This document shows, in pieces, positions 17,483-26,141 of a DNA stretch of 64,000 nt; position 1 is the stretch's first letter; each line of letters begins with the position of its first letter. The stretch covers positions 1,302,001-1,366,000 of the forward strand of contig OZ244831.1 in the NCBI GenBank assembly GCA_965220515.1. The letters run 5' to 3'. Source of the DNA: Bin127 sp965220515 (GTDB taxonomy: Bacteria; Chloroflexota; Dehalococcoidia; Lucifugimonadales; Lucifugimonadaceae). Below the pieces are notes generated by a model. The model saw only the letters and a list, made by a program, of their open reading frames with translations. It was not told where the DNA came from and did not search any database. The translations under genes were made by a program, and so were the position numbers.

Positions 17483-18877
17483 ATGAACGTCATCTGGATT
17501 ACTGCCGACACCTTCCGACGAGATCAGCTCGGGGCATACGGCAACGACATCATCCACACTCCCGTCCTTGACGCGCTGGCCGCCAGAGGCACCAGATTCG
17601 ATAACCACTACGCCTGCGGCTTCCCCACTATGCCCACGCGCGCCGACCACCACACTGGCCAGTGGACGATGTCCTTCATGGGTTGGGAGGCATTACCCGA
17701 TCACGCTGTCACTCTTTCGCAGATACTCGGTAACCAAGGCGTCCACACTGCCGCAGTCATCGATACACCGTTCTACACCCGAGGCGGGATGAACTACGAC
17801 CGCGGTTTCCAGTCTTATTACACCGTGCTCGGACAGGAAGGCTCGGGCACGCGTGCCGCCCAGATCGGGCACCACGAGTCGCGAGATGTCGTCGCCGATT
17901 GGCGCAAAGAGGCGGACCGGTGCGCTGCCCGCACCATGACCCAAGCCGGCGACTGGCTCGAAAAACACTACAAAGAGGAATTCTTCCTCTACATCGACAC
18001 CTGGGATCCGCATGAGCCGTGGGACCCGCCCGCGTATTACGCAGAACTCTACCAATCCGACTACGACGGCAGCATCATCCAACCCCCATACGCCTACTGG
18101 CACGAGACTGACCACCTGACCGAACGCGACCTCCAAACCGCGTTCGCGTGCTACCGCGGTGAGATCACTATGGTCGACACTTGGATCGGATACCTCCTAC
18201 GCAAGGTCGAGAACATGGGCATCCAAGACAACACCGCCATCATCTTCACCACCGACCACGGCTTCTACTTCGGCGAACACGGCGGGTACCTCGGCAAGAT
18301 GCATTTCGGACGCCGACCAAACGGACAGCGTTACTTCCACGGCGACGCCGATTCGATTTGGGACTTCTCACCACTCTATGAAGAGCTTGTGCACATTCCG
18401 CTCCTTATCCACGTCCCCGGAGTCGCACCTAGTTCGTACGACGGATTCTCAGCAGCTTTAGACGTTATGCCCACCGTTTTGGAAATTATGGGACGCGACG
18501 TCCCTTCGCACGTGCAAGGTAAATCCTTGCTACCAGCCATGCGCGATGCCAAAACACCGCAAGCGCGCGACTTCGCAGTATCAACGATCCCATTCGCCAA
18601 TGCGGACGACACGATCCGTTCCGTCGACAACGTCGAACGCAGCATGTCAGCGTCGCAAGTCACCACCGTGACCAGCGGCGGATACTCTTTCCTCTATTCC
18701 ATGGATCCCGGTCGATCCCAACTCTTCCACCTGCCTACTGACCCGGGCCAGCAGTCCAACATCATCAGCGCCAACACGGATACCGCGAAAGAACTCCACC
18801 AACTCCTCTTGAAATTCATGCGAGACACAAACGTGCCTCAACGCCTCATCAACACTCGGCTCGAGTTGAGGATGTAA
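17483..18877 (+). CDS. Sulfatase-family hydrolase with Thr at the nucleophile position
   Basis: A 464-residue alkaline-phosphatase-superfamily enzyme. The start at 17483 gives MNVIWITADTFRRDQLGAYG, the typical first strand of sulfatases; frame continues upstream but overlaps the end of mfd. The active-site segment reads TMPTRADHHTG (T49-M-P-T-R), aligned to the C/S-x-P-x-R sulfatase signature, so the residue normally matured to formylglycine is threonine. Metal-site and fold motifs are present (WDPHEPWDPP, FTTDHGFYFGEHGG, a late LGKMHFGR). No signal peptide is seen, so it is cytoplasmic. Thr nucleophiles occur in phosphodiesterase and phosphomutase branches of the superfamily. A phosphoester substrate, or loss of activity, is thus as likely as sulfate-ester hydrolysis. 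Confidence 0.85.
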   Translation: MNVIWITADTFRRDQLGAYGNDIIHTPVLDALAARGTRFDNHYACGFPTMPTRADHHTGQWTMSFMGWEALPDHAVTLSQILGNQGVHTAAVIDTPFYTRGGMNYDRGFQSYYTVLGQEGSGTRAAQIGHHESRDVVADWRKEADRCAARTMTQAGDWLEKHYKEEFFLYIDTWDPHEPWDPPAYYAELYQSDYDGSIIQPPYAYWHETDHLTERDLQTAFACYRGEITMVDTWIGYLLRKVENMGIQDNTAIIFTTDHGFYFGEHGGYLGKMHFGRRPNGQRYFHGDADSIWDFSPLYEELVHIPLLIHVPGVAPSSYDGFSAALDVMPTVLEIMGRDVPSHVQGKSLLPAMRDAKTPQARDFAVSTIPFANADDTIRSVDNVERSMSASQVTTVTSGGYSFLYSMDPGRSQLFHLPTDPGQQSNIISANTDTAKELHQLLLKFMRDTNVPQRLINTRLELRM

Positions 18878-18932
18878 TCCTCCAAAATCGCATTTCTAGC
18901 GACCGTTTTGCTTTCGTAAAATCCTTGATCTA

Positions 18933-19433
18933 ATGTCGAGCGAACCTGCGAAAATTGACGCTTCGCTTCCGCCTACTCTCGCCACCTCCTGGTCCGACCA
19001 CATCCAAGCCATCAACTCCCTAGGCGAATCAATCCTAGCCAGCAGCTGGAAACCCACCGCGATCCTCGCCATCACACGAGGCGGGCTAATCCCCGCAACC
19101 ATCCTCGCATACATGCTCGACGTTCGACGCATCCACACCGTCCGCGTCCAACACTACGACAACACAAACAACCGCCTCGAAGCCGGACCTCAATTCGCAG
19201 AAGGACCCCGCCCGTTCGACGCGCTAAACATCCACACCGAACGCCTCTTGATCGTCGATGACATCATCGATACCGGCGAAACGCTGAAGCTTGTTCGCCG
19301 CGCCGCCCATGACCACGCCGAAGAGATCAAAGTCGCAGCACTCTACGTCCGATCCGACCAGAAACACTCCCTTGACTGGTACTGGAAGGTCGAAGACGAA
19401 TGGGTAGTGTTCCCATGGGTGCCGGAAAATTGA
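18933..19433 (+). CDS. Purine-type phosphoribosyltransferase
   Basis: A 166-residue type I phosphoribosyltransferase. The PRPP-binding loop LLIVDDIIDTGETLKL is at about 105-120, and AILAITRGGLIPATILAYML near 43-62 carries the PPi-binding loop. The late VFPWVPEN tail, with a Trp-Tyr-Trp segment (LDWYWKVEDEW), resembles xanthine-guanine phosphoribosyltransferases that salvage guanine, xanthine or hypoxanthine. Related regulatory proteins share the fold, so the base is not assigned. It starts 55 bp after the sulfatase-like gene and is followed 62 bp later by an enolase-superfamily gene, all on the plus strand. Confidence 0.88.
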   Translation: MSSEPAKIDASLPPTLATSWSDHIQAINSLGESILASSWKPTAILAITRGGLIPATILAYMLDVRRIHTVRVQHYDNTNNRLEAGPQFAEGPRPFDALNIHTERLLIVDDIIDTGETLKLVRRAAHDHAEEIKVAALYVRSDQKHSLDWYWKVEDEWVVFPWVPEN

Positions 19434-19495
19434 TCGCGTTTTCTACACTTATCCGTTGGCAAGTCAACAGCCTACGCACATAGTCTGGAAACCCC

Positions 19496-20695
19496 ATGAA
19501 TATAACCAACATCCGCCTGCGCCATCTCACTGGTCACATGGAAGTAGATGGCCCCTTCTTCGAAGACCGCCTGCTCCAACCGACCGACATATACGAAGAA
19601 TTCCGTACCGATCGAAACCAAATCGGAAATCGCGGCACGCAAGTAGATAGCGGAACCTTCAAAGTCGAGCAGACATTCGTCCAAATCGATACCGACGAAG
19701 GAGTGAGCGGCATCTGCGGCGGTATGTTCGCCGGAGTCCCTTGGCACATCTGGCAGATGAAAGACCTGCTCATCGGACGCGACCCGCTCGCTACCGAGTT
19801 CTTATGGGACATCATGCACCGGACCGCCGTCCACGGTCGCCAAGGCGAACCAATGATGGCGATATCGCTCCTCGACAACGCATTGTGGGACCTAAAAGGC
19901 AAGTGGCTCAGAAAACCCGTCTACATGCTCATCGGTGGGCCATGCCGAAAGTCCATGCCCGCATACGCCTCCATGCTCGGACACAACGTAACCGACATGG
20001 GTCTCGTGCGCGAACGCGCAACCATGGCAAAAGAACGCGGCTTCACCGCGCAGAAATGGTTCTTCCGACACGGCCCGATGTCCGGACACGAAGGTCTCGT
20101 CAAGAATACCGAGATGGTGAAGACACTTCGTGAGGCAGTCGGCCCGGAGATCGACATCATGCTCGACTGCTGGCAGTCCATGGATGTCAACTACGTCGTC
20201 AAACTCGCATCCGCGATCGAAGAGTACCAACCCCGATGGATCGAAGAAGTCGCCATGCCCGACCGCATCGACTCCTACCGCAAGATCCGCGAAAAGGTCA
20301 ACATTCCCGTATCCGGCGCTGAGCACGAATACACACGCTGGGGCTTCAAACGCTTCATGGATGCCGAAGCGCTCGACATCATCCAACCCGACCTCAACTG
20401 GGCAGGCGGACTCTCCGAAGTCCTCAAAATATCCGCCATGGCCACCGCCTACGACCTGATCACCATCGCCCACCAAGGCGTAACACCCGTCGGCATGGCC
20501 TGGTCCGCTGCCCAATCACCCATCCATACCCCGTACGTCGAGATGCTACTCAAACACGCCGCTCTCGCTTACCACTTCGACAAAAACAACGGACCCATCC
20601 TCAACAACGGCAGTCTAACCGTCTCCGACGAACCCGGCTTCGGTTACGAAATCGACGAATACAAAGTGGAAGAAGAGACGGAGATTACCTTCTAG
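19496..20695 (+). CDS. Enolase-superfamily acid-sugar dehydratase, L-rhamnonate dehydratase-like
   Basis: A 399-residue mandelate racemase/muconate lactonizing enzyme homologue with an N-terminal capping domain and a TIM barrel. Predicted Mg ligands are D224 (IMLDCWQ), E250 (RWIEEV) and E276 (SGAEHEY). A His directly follows E276, and an Asp-His dyad is formed by D299 (IQPDLNW) and H326 (TIAHQGV). The sequence AQKWFFRHGP near 185-194 is typical of the L-rhamnonate dehydratase group. This ligand spacing and the dyad favour dehydration of L-rhamnonate or a similar aldonate. Exact substrate is inference. It belongs to a different subgroup from the genes at 26390, 28076 and 40028. No other rhamnose-pathway genes are adjacent. 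Confidence 0.88.
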   Translation: MNITNIRLRHLTGHMEVDGPFFEDRLLQPTDIYEEFRTDRNQIGNRGTQVDSGTFKVEQTFVQIDTDEGVSGICGGMFAGVPWHIWQMKDLLIGRDPLATEFLWDIMHRTAVHGRQGEPMMAISLLDNALWDLKGKWLRKPVYMLIGGPCRKSMPAYASMLGHNVTDMGLVRERATMAKERGFTAQKWFFRHGPMSGHEGLVKNTEMVKTLREAVGPEIDIMLDCWQSMDVNYVVKLASAIEEYQPRWIEEVAMPDRIDSYRKIREKVNIPVSGAEHEYTRWGFKRFMDAEALDIIQPDLNWAGGLSEVLKISAMATAYDLITIAHQGVTPVGMAWSAAQSPIHTPYVEMLLKHAALAYHFDKNNGPILNNGSLTVSDEPGFGYEIDEYKVEEETEITF

Positions 20696-20768
20696 GCAGT
20701 GGTCATAGCGACCATACTCACTTCCCGCCGTTCGGCTGCTAACTGCACGGCAATATACTTTCAATCAG

Positions 20769-22028
20769 ATGGTTGACGACGACGATTCCGACGAGTTACC
20801 AATGACCCTCACTCCGCCAATCCAACGCGATGTCCCCGATGAACTCGGACGGTTCGGCAGATACGGCGGCCAGTTCGTCCCAGAAACCCTCATGGCCGCG
20901 CTTGACCAGCTCGAAGTCGCATACCGAGAAGCGCGCGAAGACGAATCGTTCTGGCAAGAACTCTCAAACCTCCTAACCGACTACGTCGGCCGTCCCACTC
21001 CCCTTTACCACGCCGCCAACTTGAGCAAAAAACTCGGCGGCGCCCAAGGTGGACCACAAATCTGGCTCAAGCGCGAAGACCTTGCCCACACCGGCGCACA
21101 CAAAATCAACAACGCCATGGGGCAGATCCTATTGGCCAAGCGCCTAGGCAAGAAGCGCATCATCGCAGAAACCGGCGCTGGACAGCACGGCGTCGCAACC
21201 GCCACCGTCTGCGCCATGCTGGGACTCGAGTGCATTGTCTACATGGGCGAAGAAGACATCCACCGCCAAGCACCAAACGTCTACCGCATGAAGCTCCTAG
21301 GAGCATCCGTAGAACCCGTATTCTCAGGTAGCCGCACCCTAAAAGACGCCATCAACGAAGCGATCCGAGACTGGGTCACCAACGTCCAGACCACTCACTA
21401 CCTCATCGGCAGCGCCGTCGGACCTCACCCATACCCCATGCTCGTCCGAGACTTCCAAAACGTCATCGGAAAAGAAGCGCGCGCCCAATGCCTCGCCCAA
21501 ATCGGACGTCTCCCCGATTACGCCGTCGCATGCGTAGGTGGTGGCTCCAACGCCATCGGACTCTTCAGCGGCTTCGTAGACGACGAATCCGTCGGGCTGA
21601 TCGGCGTAGAAGCCGGAGGCGACGGCGTCGAAACCGACCGCCACTCCGCAACCATCACCAAAGGCCGACCCGGCGTCCTCCACGGCGCTATGTCCTACCT
21701 CCTGCAAGACGAGTGGGGACAAGTAACCGAAGCGCATTCCGTATCCGCCGGCCTCGACTACCCCGGTGTAGGCCCCGAACACTCCTACTTCCACGACATC
21801 GAACGCGCCAAATACGCCGCCGTTGACGACGAAGCGGCCCTCGACGGCTTCGATCTCCTATGCCTCACCGAAGGCATCATCCCCGCACTTGAACCATCTC
21901 ACGCCCTTGCCTACATCAAAGACTGGGCCCCCAGCCTCGACCCATCAACCATCATCCTCCTACTCCTAAGCGGCCGCGGCGACAAGGACCTCGAAACCGT
22001 AGCCACTCGCCGCGGCATCGAGATCTGA
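20769..22028 (+). CDS. trpB: Tryptophan synthase beta chain
   Basis: A 419-residue PLP enzyme that joins indole and serine to give tryptophan. The PLP lysine lies in HTGAHKINNAMGQ, the catalytic Glu in AETGAGQHGVATATV, the phosphate-binding loop in CVGGGSNAIGLF, and the C-terminal serine in LLLSGRGDKDL. The N-terminal GRFGRYGGQFVPETLM is diagnostic for the TrpB1 type that works with TrpA. No trpA, trpC or trpF is adjacent, so the trp genes are dispersed in this genome. The start may be the second Met at 20802 (MTLTPPIQRD), which removes an acidic 11-residue stretch. Confidence 0.97.
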   Translation: MVDDDDSDELPMTLTPPIQRDVPDELGRFGRYGGQFVPETLMAALDQLEVAYREAREDESFWQELSNLLTDYVGRPTPLYHAANLSKKLGGAQGGPQIWLKREDLAHTGAHKINNAMGQILLAKRLGKKRIIAETGAGQHGVATATVCAMLGLECIVYMGEEDIHRQAPNVYRMKLLGASVEPVFSGSRTLKDAINEAIRDWVTNVQTTHYLIGSAVGPHPYPMLVRDFQNVIGKEARAQCLAQIGRLPDYAVACVGGGSNAIGLFSGFVDDESVGLIGVEAGGDGVETDRHSATITKGRPGVLHGAMSYLLQDEWGQVTEAHSVSAGLDYPGVGPEHSYFHDIERAKYAAVDDEAALDGFDLLCLTEGIIPALEPSHALAYIKDWAPSLDPSTIILLLLSGRGDKDLETVATRRGIEI

Positions 22029-22057
22029 TCCTGCGCGTCGGAGTGCTGTCCTGAGAT

Positions 22058-22471
22058 TTACCGCCGATGCAACGGCCATCGCGGTTGCGGTAGATCGAGT
22101 GAACGGTACTCGATATCCCCATCTGGCACCGCGTCGAAACTGATATTGGCACCGTACATCAGGCGCATGCCCAGCAATGCAACATGCCCTGAACAATGAA
22201 TTTCGATGTCGCGCCATTCACCCGCTAACATCACGCTTCCTCGATAAATCGCTGCATCGCGTTGCGAACCGTCAGCGAGCGTGACCGCACGGTCTCGTAT
22301 GTATTCCAAGTCCAACTGCTCGATCAATCCGAGGGGCAAAGAAAGCGAACCTGTGAAACCTGTGTCGAGTGTAACCTCAATCGTGCTACGAATACCCTTG
22401 TCCCCTGTCACGGTCACTGAAACCGTCGGGTACATGTTCCCTGCCACATCAACTACGGAGCCTACCTTCAT
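22058..22471 (-). CDS. Clan AA (retropepsin-like) aspartic protease, single-domain
   Basis: A 137-residue protein with the active-site signature VTLDTGFTGSLSLP (hydrophobic-x-D-T-G), a middle strand GSQRDAAIYRGSVMLAG, and the retropepsin hydrophobic-hydrophobic-G motif ALLGMRLM. This is the plan of bacterial clan AA proteases that act as homodimers. Substrates are unknown. It overlaps its upstream partner by 4 bp (ATGA, 22468-22471), so the two are translationally coupled and probably function together. It converges on trpB. Confidence 0.8.
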   Translation of the reverse strand: MKVGSVVDVAGNMYPTVSVTVTGDKGIRSTIEVTLDTGFTGSLSLPLGLIEQLDLEYIRDRAVTLADGSQRDAAIYRGSVMLAGEWRDIEIHCSGHVALLGMRLMYGANISFDAVPDGDIEYRSLDLPQPRWPLHRR

Positions 22472-22737
22472 ACTTCTGTATCTGGCCGGATACCGCCGAA
22501 TGAATCTATCCAGATCCTAGGGTGGATGAGCAAGAACGGATGCGAAACGTCGGACTTGCGCCTCAAAAGTTCATCCGCCATTTCCTCGGTCTCCGAAATC
22601 GCCCAAACACCGCTGTCGGGATCAATAGCAATGAATCGGTCGACATCATCCTCGGTCAACTGCGGTTTAATCTGGTTATGGTAGATATCCCGAGCGCGCC
22701 TGCCCGAGGCATCCACCTCTTCTTGCGTCCGAACCAT
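22468..22737 (-). CDS. Small protein coupled to the aspartic protease, function unknown
   Basis: An 89-residue soluble protein with a predicted helical start (EEVDASGRRARDIYHNQIKP) and a compact second half (RFIAIDPDSGVWAISETEEMADELLRR). I do not recognise a catalytic motif. Short proteins with the pattern F-x-x-I-D-x-x-x-G-x-[WY]-x-[IV] are often found directly before clan AA protease genes. An adaptor, inhibitor or antitoxin-like role is an inference from the overlap of the two genes. It could equally be a substrate. Confidence 0.7.
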   Translation of the reverse strand: MVRTQEEVDASGRRARDIYHNQIKPQLTEDDVDRFIAIDPDSGVWAISETEEMADELLRRKSDVSHPFLLIHPRIWIDSFGGIRPDTEV

Positions 22738-22805
22738 CGCTTATCTCCAAATCCATCACGCTGACTAAATCTGATTCTAACGACCACTCCGGACCACGCG
22801 GGCAA

Positions 22806-23306
22806 TCACCGGACCCGTATCACCTTCGTGTCCGCAATCTTGTCGTGCCATCCTCGGTTCTCTTTGTCGAACAACACCCACAAGAAACCGAGCGGCACCA
22901 CCAACGGCAATGCCGCGACCAACTTTCCGATCGTCTCCCGAAGCAGTCCCGTCCCGACACCCATATCCATCCCATTTGAGCGGACTACCTTGATCCCCGC
23001 AAGAACCTTGCCGGGCGATTGACCACTGAACGCGCTCAACAGAATGATGGCAAGGGCGTACAGCGGTGTGAACACGATCGACACCGGAACTAACACTCGC
23101 GTATCGAAATAACTCACCGCCAACACTATGATCGCAACTAGGAACCAGGCCAATCCCGCGACAAACATATCCGTTACCAACGCTCCCAACCGCGTCCAAA
23201 ACGACACATCCCGATCATCGCCACTGATCGGGTTACGCCGGAACTTTCTCGGCCGAACGTGGTGCCGCGGCTCTAGGTGACCTACTCGATTCGGATTAAG
23301 CATCAC
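22806..23306 (-). CDS. RDD-family membrane protein (second of tandem pair)
   Basis: A 166-residue protein with an N-terminal polar segment, then three to four membrane helices. RDD features are the Arg-Asp region RLGALVTDMFVAGLAWFLV, the loop SGQSPGKVLAGIKVVRSNG, and the C-terminal FDKENRGWHDKIADTKVI. RDD proteins are small integral membrane proteins; some act in ion homeostasis or in membrane assembly, but the role here is unknown. It overlaps by 4 bp the RDD gene upstream (23303-23306) and is a diverged paralogue of it. Confidence 0.85.
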   Translation of the reverse strand: MMLNPNRVGHLEPRHHVRPRKFRRNPISGDDRDVSFWTRLGALVTDMFVAGLAWFLVAIIVLAVSYFDTRVLVPVSIVFTPLYALAIILLSAFSGQSPGKVLAGIKVVRSNGMDMGVGTGLLRETIGKLVAALPLVVPLGFLWVLFDKENRGWHDKIADTKVIRVR

Positions 23307-23743
23307 ACCTTCACGACGTAGGTGCTAGCGATCTTGTCGTGCCAACCCTGACGCTGACCATCGAACAGAATCCAGATGTAACCCAGAAGGAGGATGATTG
23401 CCGAGACGATTTTTCCGATGACCTCGCGGAGCAACGTGGTGCCGAACCCGACCGGTGTGCCGTCCATCTTGACGATCTTTATACCGATGGCTATCTTGCC
23501 GGGCGATTGACCGCGCGTGGCCACCATGATCAGCACGATGATCCAGTAGACGATCCCGAAGACCGAATTCAAGGTCGAGCCTAAATCACCGATGGCCGAG
23601 CCAATCGCGAAGCCCACGACCCCGACGATTATCGATATCACCAAGTCCACTAAGAACGCCCCAAGACGCTGGCCTGCGCTGGCAATCTGGAGAGCTGTCA
23701 TCCCTTCGGGAGCTTCGTCCGAAACCACGTTGTACTCCATCAT
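23303..23743 (-). CDS. RDD-family membrane protein (first of tandem pair)
   Basis: A 146-residue protein with the same plan as its neighbour: AGQRLGAFLVDLVISIIVGVV as first membrane segment with R and D in place, the loop TRGQSPGKIAIGIKIVKMDG, and the ending DGQRQGWHDKIASTYVVKV. The overlap of stop and start with the downstream gene implies equal production and probably a hetero-oligomer. The gene starts 40 bp after the MFS gene on the same strand. Both proteins retain the G-x-H-D-K motif near the C-terminus. No other domain is fused. Confidence 0.88.
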   Translation of the reverse strand: MMEYNVVSDEAPEGMTALQIASAGQRLGAFLVDLVISIIVGVVGFAIGSAIGDLGSTLNSVFGIVYWIIVLIMVATRGQSPGKIAIGIKIVKMDGTPVGFGTTLLREVIGKIVSAIILLLGYIWILFDGQRQGWHDKIASTYVVKV

Positions 23744-23783
23744 TTCCTCCTAATAGCTGACCAACCGTCGTTAAACCGTACCA

Positions 23784-25052
23784 TCATCCCTTCCGCGGCG
23801 CACCTGTCAGCACAATCAACACCGCCGCCGCGCTCATCAATCCAACGCCGACCCACCACGCCGGATCATACGATCCAGTCCAATCCCTGACGTAACCCGC
23901 CGCCGGTGCACCGATACCACCTATAACCAAATTGATCGGATTAGCCAACCCTCTGATCCCGCCGACGCTCCCGCGTCCAAAATAGTCCGCCCAAATGAAG
24001 TTGTTCAAAAACATCATCCCGCCGATACCCATACCGAAAATCCACATCGACACGAACATAATCGGCAGATTCGTGGCGTAGATCGTCAACACACTCGCAC
24101 CCGCCAACATCAAAAACCCCAACGCACCTAAGAAACGCGCTGGGACCCACTGAACCAACATCCCGAACAGAAACGTCGATCCACCAGCCGCTACCGCGTC
24201 GAACGCCGTCGCGAACGAGATCAGCGTCGGATCCATACCCCGATCCATAAACGCCGCGATCCGATGCAACGCCACCGTACCCGTCGCCAGCTGAACCATC
24301 GAAAACACGATCACCAACCGCCACAAAGTCGTCGTTCGAACCGCTTCCCGAACCGTCCACGAAACCTCTTCAACCACTCGCATTGATCCCGAACCATCGC
24401 CAGAATCCTCCGGCAAATCACCATCAGGCACTAACCCCACATCCTCTGGCTGCCGACGAACAAATATCGCCGCCAACGGCACGATCACGACGATCCCAAT
24501 AATCGCCAGCACGATCCACGCGCCACGCCAACCGATCTCATTGATCAACACCTGCGTCAACGGTATGAACAGCAACGCCCCAACCGGGATCCCCAAACCC
24601 ACAAACGCCACCGCCTTCCCCCGGTTCCTCACGAACCACTTCAACACCGGAACCGTCGTCACCAGCGCACCCGGCCCACTCATGCCAACCAGACCCATCA
24701 CCACAAACAACACCACCAAATGCCACGCCGACGTCACATACGCCAACCCGATCAACGCACCACCCGTCGCCAACGCCGCCACCGGCAACATCACCCGCGA
24801 ACCATATCGGTCCAACAACCACCCGATCAGCGGACTCGTCGCCGAACTCGCACCCTGCCGAGCCGTCTGCGCCCAACCGAAAGCCGCACGCCCAATCCCC
24901 AACTCATCACCCATCGGCTTGATGAACAACCCGAAATTCAACGACCCCATCCCCATACTCACCGCCCCCGTAGCCGCCATCACTGCAACAATCACCCATC
25001 CATAAAACAAGGGTTCGCGCCCATTACCCGCTCTCTTCATCAACTGCATCAT
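23784..25052 (-). CDS. MFS transporter, monocarboxylate/oxalate-formate-type
   Basis: A 422-residue integral membrane protein with about twelve hydrophobic segments. The N-terminal LFYGWVIVAVMAATGAVSMG and the motif-A-like loop GWLLDRYGSRVMLP between helices 2 and 3 are typical of the bacterial OxlT/monocarboxylate porter branch. A central cytosolic loop (RRQPEDVGLVPDGDLPEDSG) contains the P-E-D-x-G-L-x-P-D-G signature common in this branch. Substrate is probably an organic acid anion. That would suit a genome rich in acid-sugar dehydratases, but the link is inference. Several Met codons cluster at the start; the first is shown. Confidence 0.9.
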   Translation of the reverse strand: MMQLMKRAGNGREPLFYGWVIVAVMAATGAVSMGMGSLNFGLFIKPMGDELGIGRAAFGWAQTARQGASSATSPLIGWLLDRYGSRVMLPVAALATGGALIGLAYVTSAWHLVVLFVVMGLVGMSGPGALVTTVPVLKWFVRNRGKAVAFVGLGIPVGALLFIPLTQVLINEIGWRGAWIVLAIIGIVVIVPLAAIFVRRQPEDVGLVPDGDLPEDSGDGSGSMRVVEEVSWTVREAVRTTTLWRLVIVFSMVQLATGTVALHRIAAFMDRGMDPTLISFATAFDAVAAGGSTFLFGMLVQWVPARFLGALGFLMLAGASVLTIYATNLPIMFVSMWIFGMGIGGMMFLNNFIWADYFGRGSVGGIRGLANPINLVIGGIGAPAAGYVRDWTGSYDPAWWVGVGLMSAAAVLIVLTGAPRKG

Positions 25053-25079
25053 GCCAAACTACCACAACCCATCATCCCT

Positions 25080-25140
25080 CCCCTTTTTGCGAAGCAAAAG
25101 GGGGACGCGTCGAGCGTAGCGAGACGCAGGGGGTTCATAC
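25080..25140. repeat. Hairpin repeat family A, copy 1
   Basis: A unit of about 61 bp. It starts with a near-palindrome (CCCCTTTTTGC, loop GAA, GCAAAAGGGGG), continues GACGCG and ends GAGACGCAGGGGGTTCATAC. It lies just upstream of the MFS gene start. Two more copies are at 25262 and 27773. Confidence 0.75.
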
Positions 25141-25183
25141 TCCCGCACCGACTAAAACCTCCTTAAATTCCCCATTCAACATC

Positions 25184-25254
25184 AAGGGGGCGCGAGCGAG
25201 CGAAGCCCAAAATACCGACAACAGAGCGGGGTATGCCCGGGGCAGAAGGGCGGG
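25184..25254. repeat. GC-rich repeat family B, copy 1
   Basis: The stretch opens AAGGGGGCGCGAGCGAGCGA and ends near TATGCCCGGGGCAGAAGGG. The same framework, with variable middle bases, recurs at 25364, 26194 and 27686, and in part at 29413. Confidence 0.7.
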
Positions 25255-25261
25255 GGCCTCT

Positions 25262-25323
25262 CCCCTTTTTGCGTCAGCAAAAGGGGGACGCGGCAAGCGC
25301 AGCGAGACGCAGGGGGTTCATAC
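25262..25323. repeat. Hairpin repeat family A, copy 2
   Basis: The hairpin CCCCTTTTTGC, loop GTCA, GCAAAAGGGGG is followed by GACGCG and ends GAGACGCAGGGGGTTCATAC, matching copy 1 at nearly every position outside the loop. Confidence 0.75.
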
Positions 25324-25363
25324 CCACGCACACCCCCGCCATACCGCCTCCTTCGCGAAGCGT

Positions 25364-25419
25364 AAGGGGGCGCGAGCAAACGAAGTGAAGCGAGCGGGGG
25401 ATGCCCGGGGAAGGGCGGG
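25364..25419. repeat. GC-rich repeat family B, copy 2
   Basis: AAGGGGGCGCGAGC followed by AAACGAAGTGAAGCGAGCGG and GGGATGCCCGGGGAAGGGC. It is preceded by the small palindrome CTTCGCGAAG. Between this unit and the lipoprotein start lies a 22-bp element (25454-25475) also found upstream of both tandem dehydratase genes. Confidence 0.7.
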
Positions 25420-25553
25420 AGAGGGCGAGAGCCTGCCCCGGGCTTGAACCGGGATCACAATAATCACAGTTCAAAACACACATCGTGCTATCCTTCACCA
25501 TCGAACTAGGGGCGTACGCATTGCGCCAGATGTTGGTACACGAGGGAAACTTT

Positions 25554-26141
25554 ATGCTCCAGAAGGCAACAGCAATCGCGGTCATATTGGCGCTGTCGCT
25601 TGTTCTCGTTGCCTGTGGCGAAACAGGCCAAGATTCCACCAGCGACAATGCTCCCGAAACACCCAAGCCCACGCAGGCACCTACCGCAACTCCACAAATC
25701 GAACCCACTCCCACACAGGCACCTACCGCAACACCGCAAATCGAACCCACGTCCACCCCTGCGCCCACCGCAACTCCACAACCGGAGCCCACTCCCGCCG
25801 AGAACGCTTCCAGCGACCCGATCGACATCCCGGAACACCTCCGTGAAAAGACCACGCAATTCTGGGAGGCGTACAACAAATACGATCTTGACGCACTCAA
25901 GACCTTCTACGAGGAAAACTACTGGAACGAGCAAGAGGCAGAGGTGCAGTCAAACATGCAGCCATTCAAGAGTTTTGGCATGAAGATTACCGCCGAGGAG
26001 ACGTCGCCCCCCACCGAAATCGCCCCCGGCAAATGGGAAATCAGGCAAACCGCAAGTTTCTCCGTCGGCTCAATCAAAATGCTCTTTATCTACGAAGAAT
26101 TCGACGAAGACTGGCTACTCACATACGCAGAAGCTCAGTAG
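25554..26141 (+). CDS. Lipoprotein with Thr/Pro repeat linker and a small SnoaL/NTF2-like C-terminal domain
   Basis: About 195 residues from the ATG at 25554, which has AGGGAA at suitable spacing and begins a lipoprotein signal peptide (QKATAIAVILALSLVLVACG, lipobox LVAC). The mature protein begins with a linker made of three 14-residue units of the type TPTQAPTATPQIEP, encoded by near-identical 42-bp tandem repeats. A compact domain follows (LREKTTQFWEAYNKYDLDAL, FYEENYWNEQEAEVQSNM). Its pattern resembles the small SnoaL/NTF2-like fold; that assignment is tentative. The last codons and stop lie inside sequence that matches the 3' end of the dehydratase gene at 27580, so the C-terminus looks recombinant. 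Confidence 0.82.
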   Translation: MLQKATAIAVILALSLVLVACGETGQDSTSDNAPETPKPTQAPTATPQIEPTPTQAPTATPQIEPTSTPAPTATPQPEPTPAENASSDPIDIPEHLREKTTQFWEAYNKYDLDALKTFYEENYWNEQEAEVQSNMQPFKSFGMKITAEETSPPTEIAPGKWEIRQTASFSVGSIKMLFIYEEFDEDWLLTYAEAQ

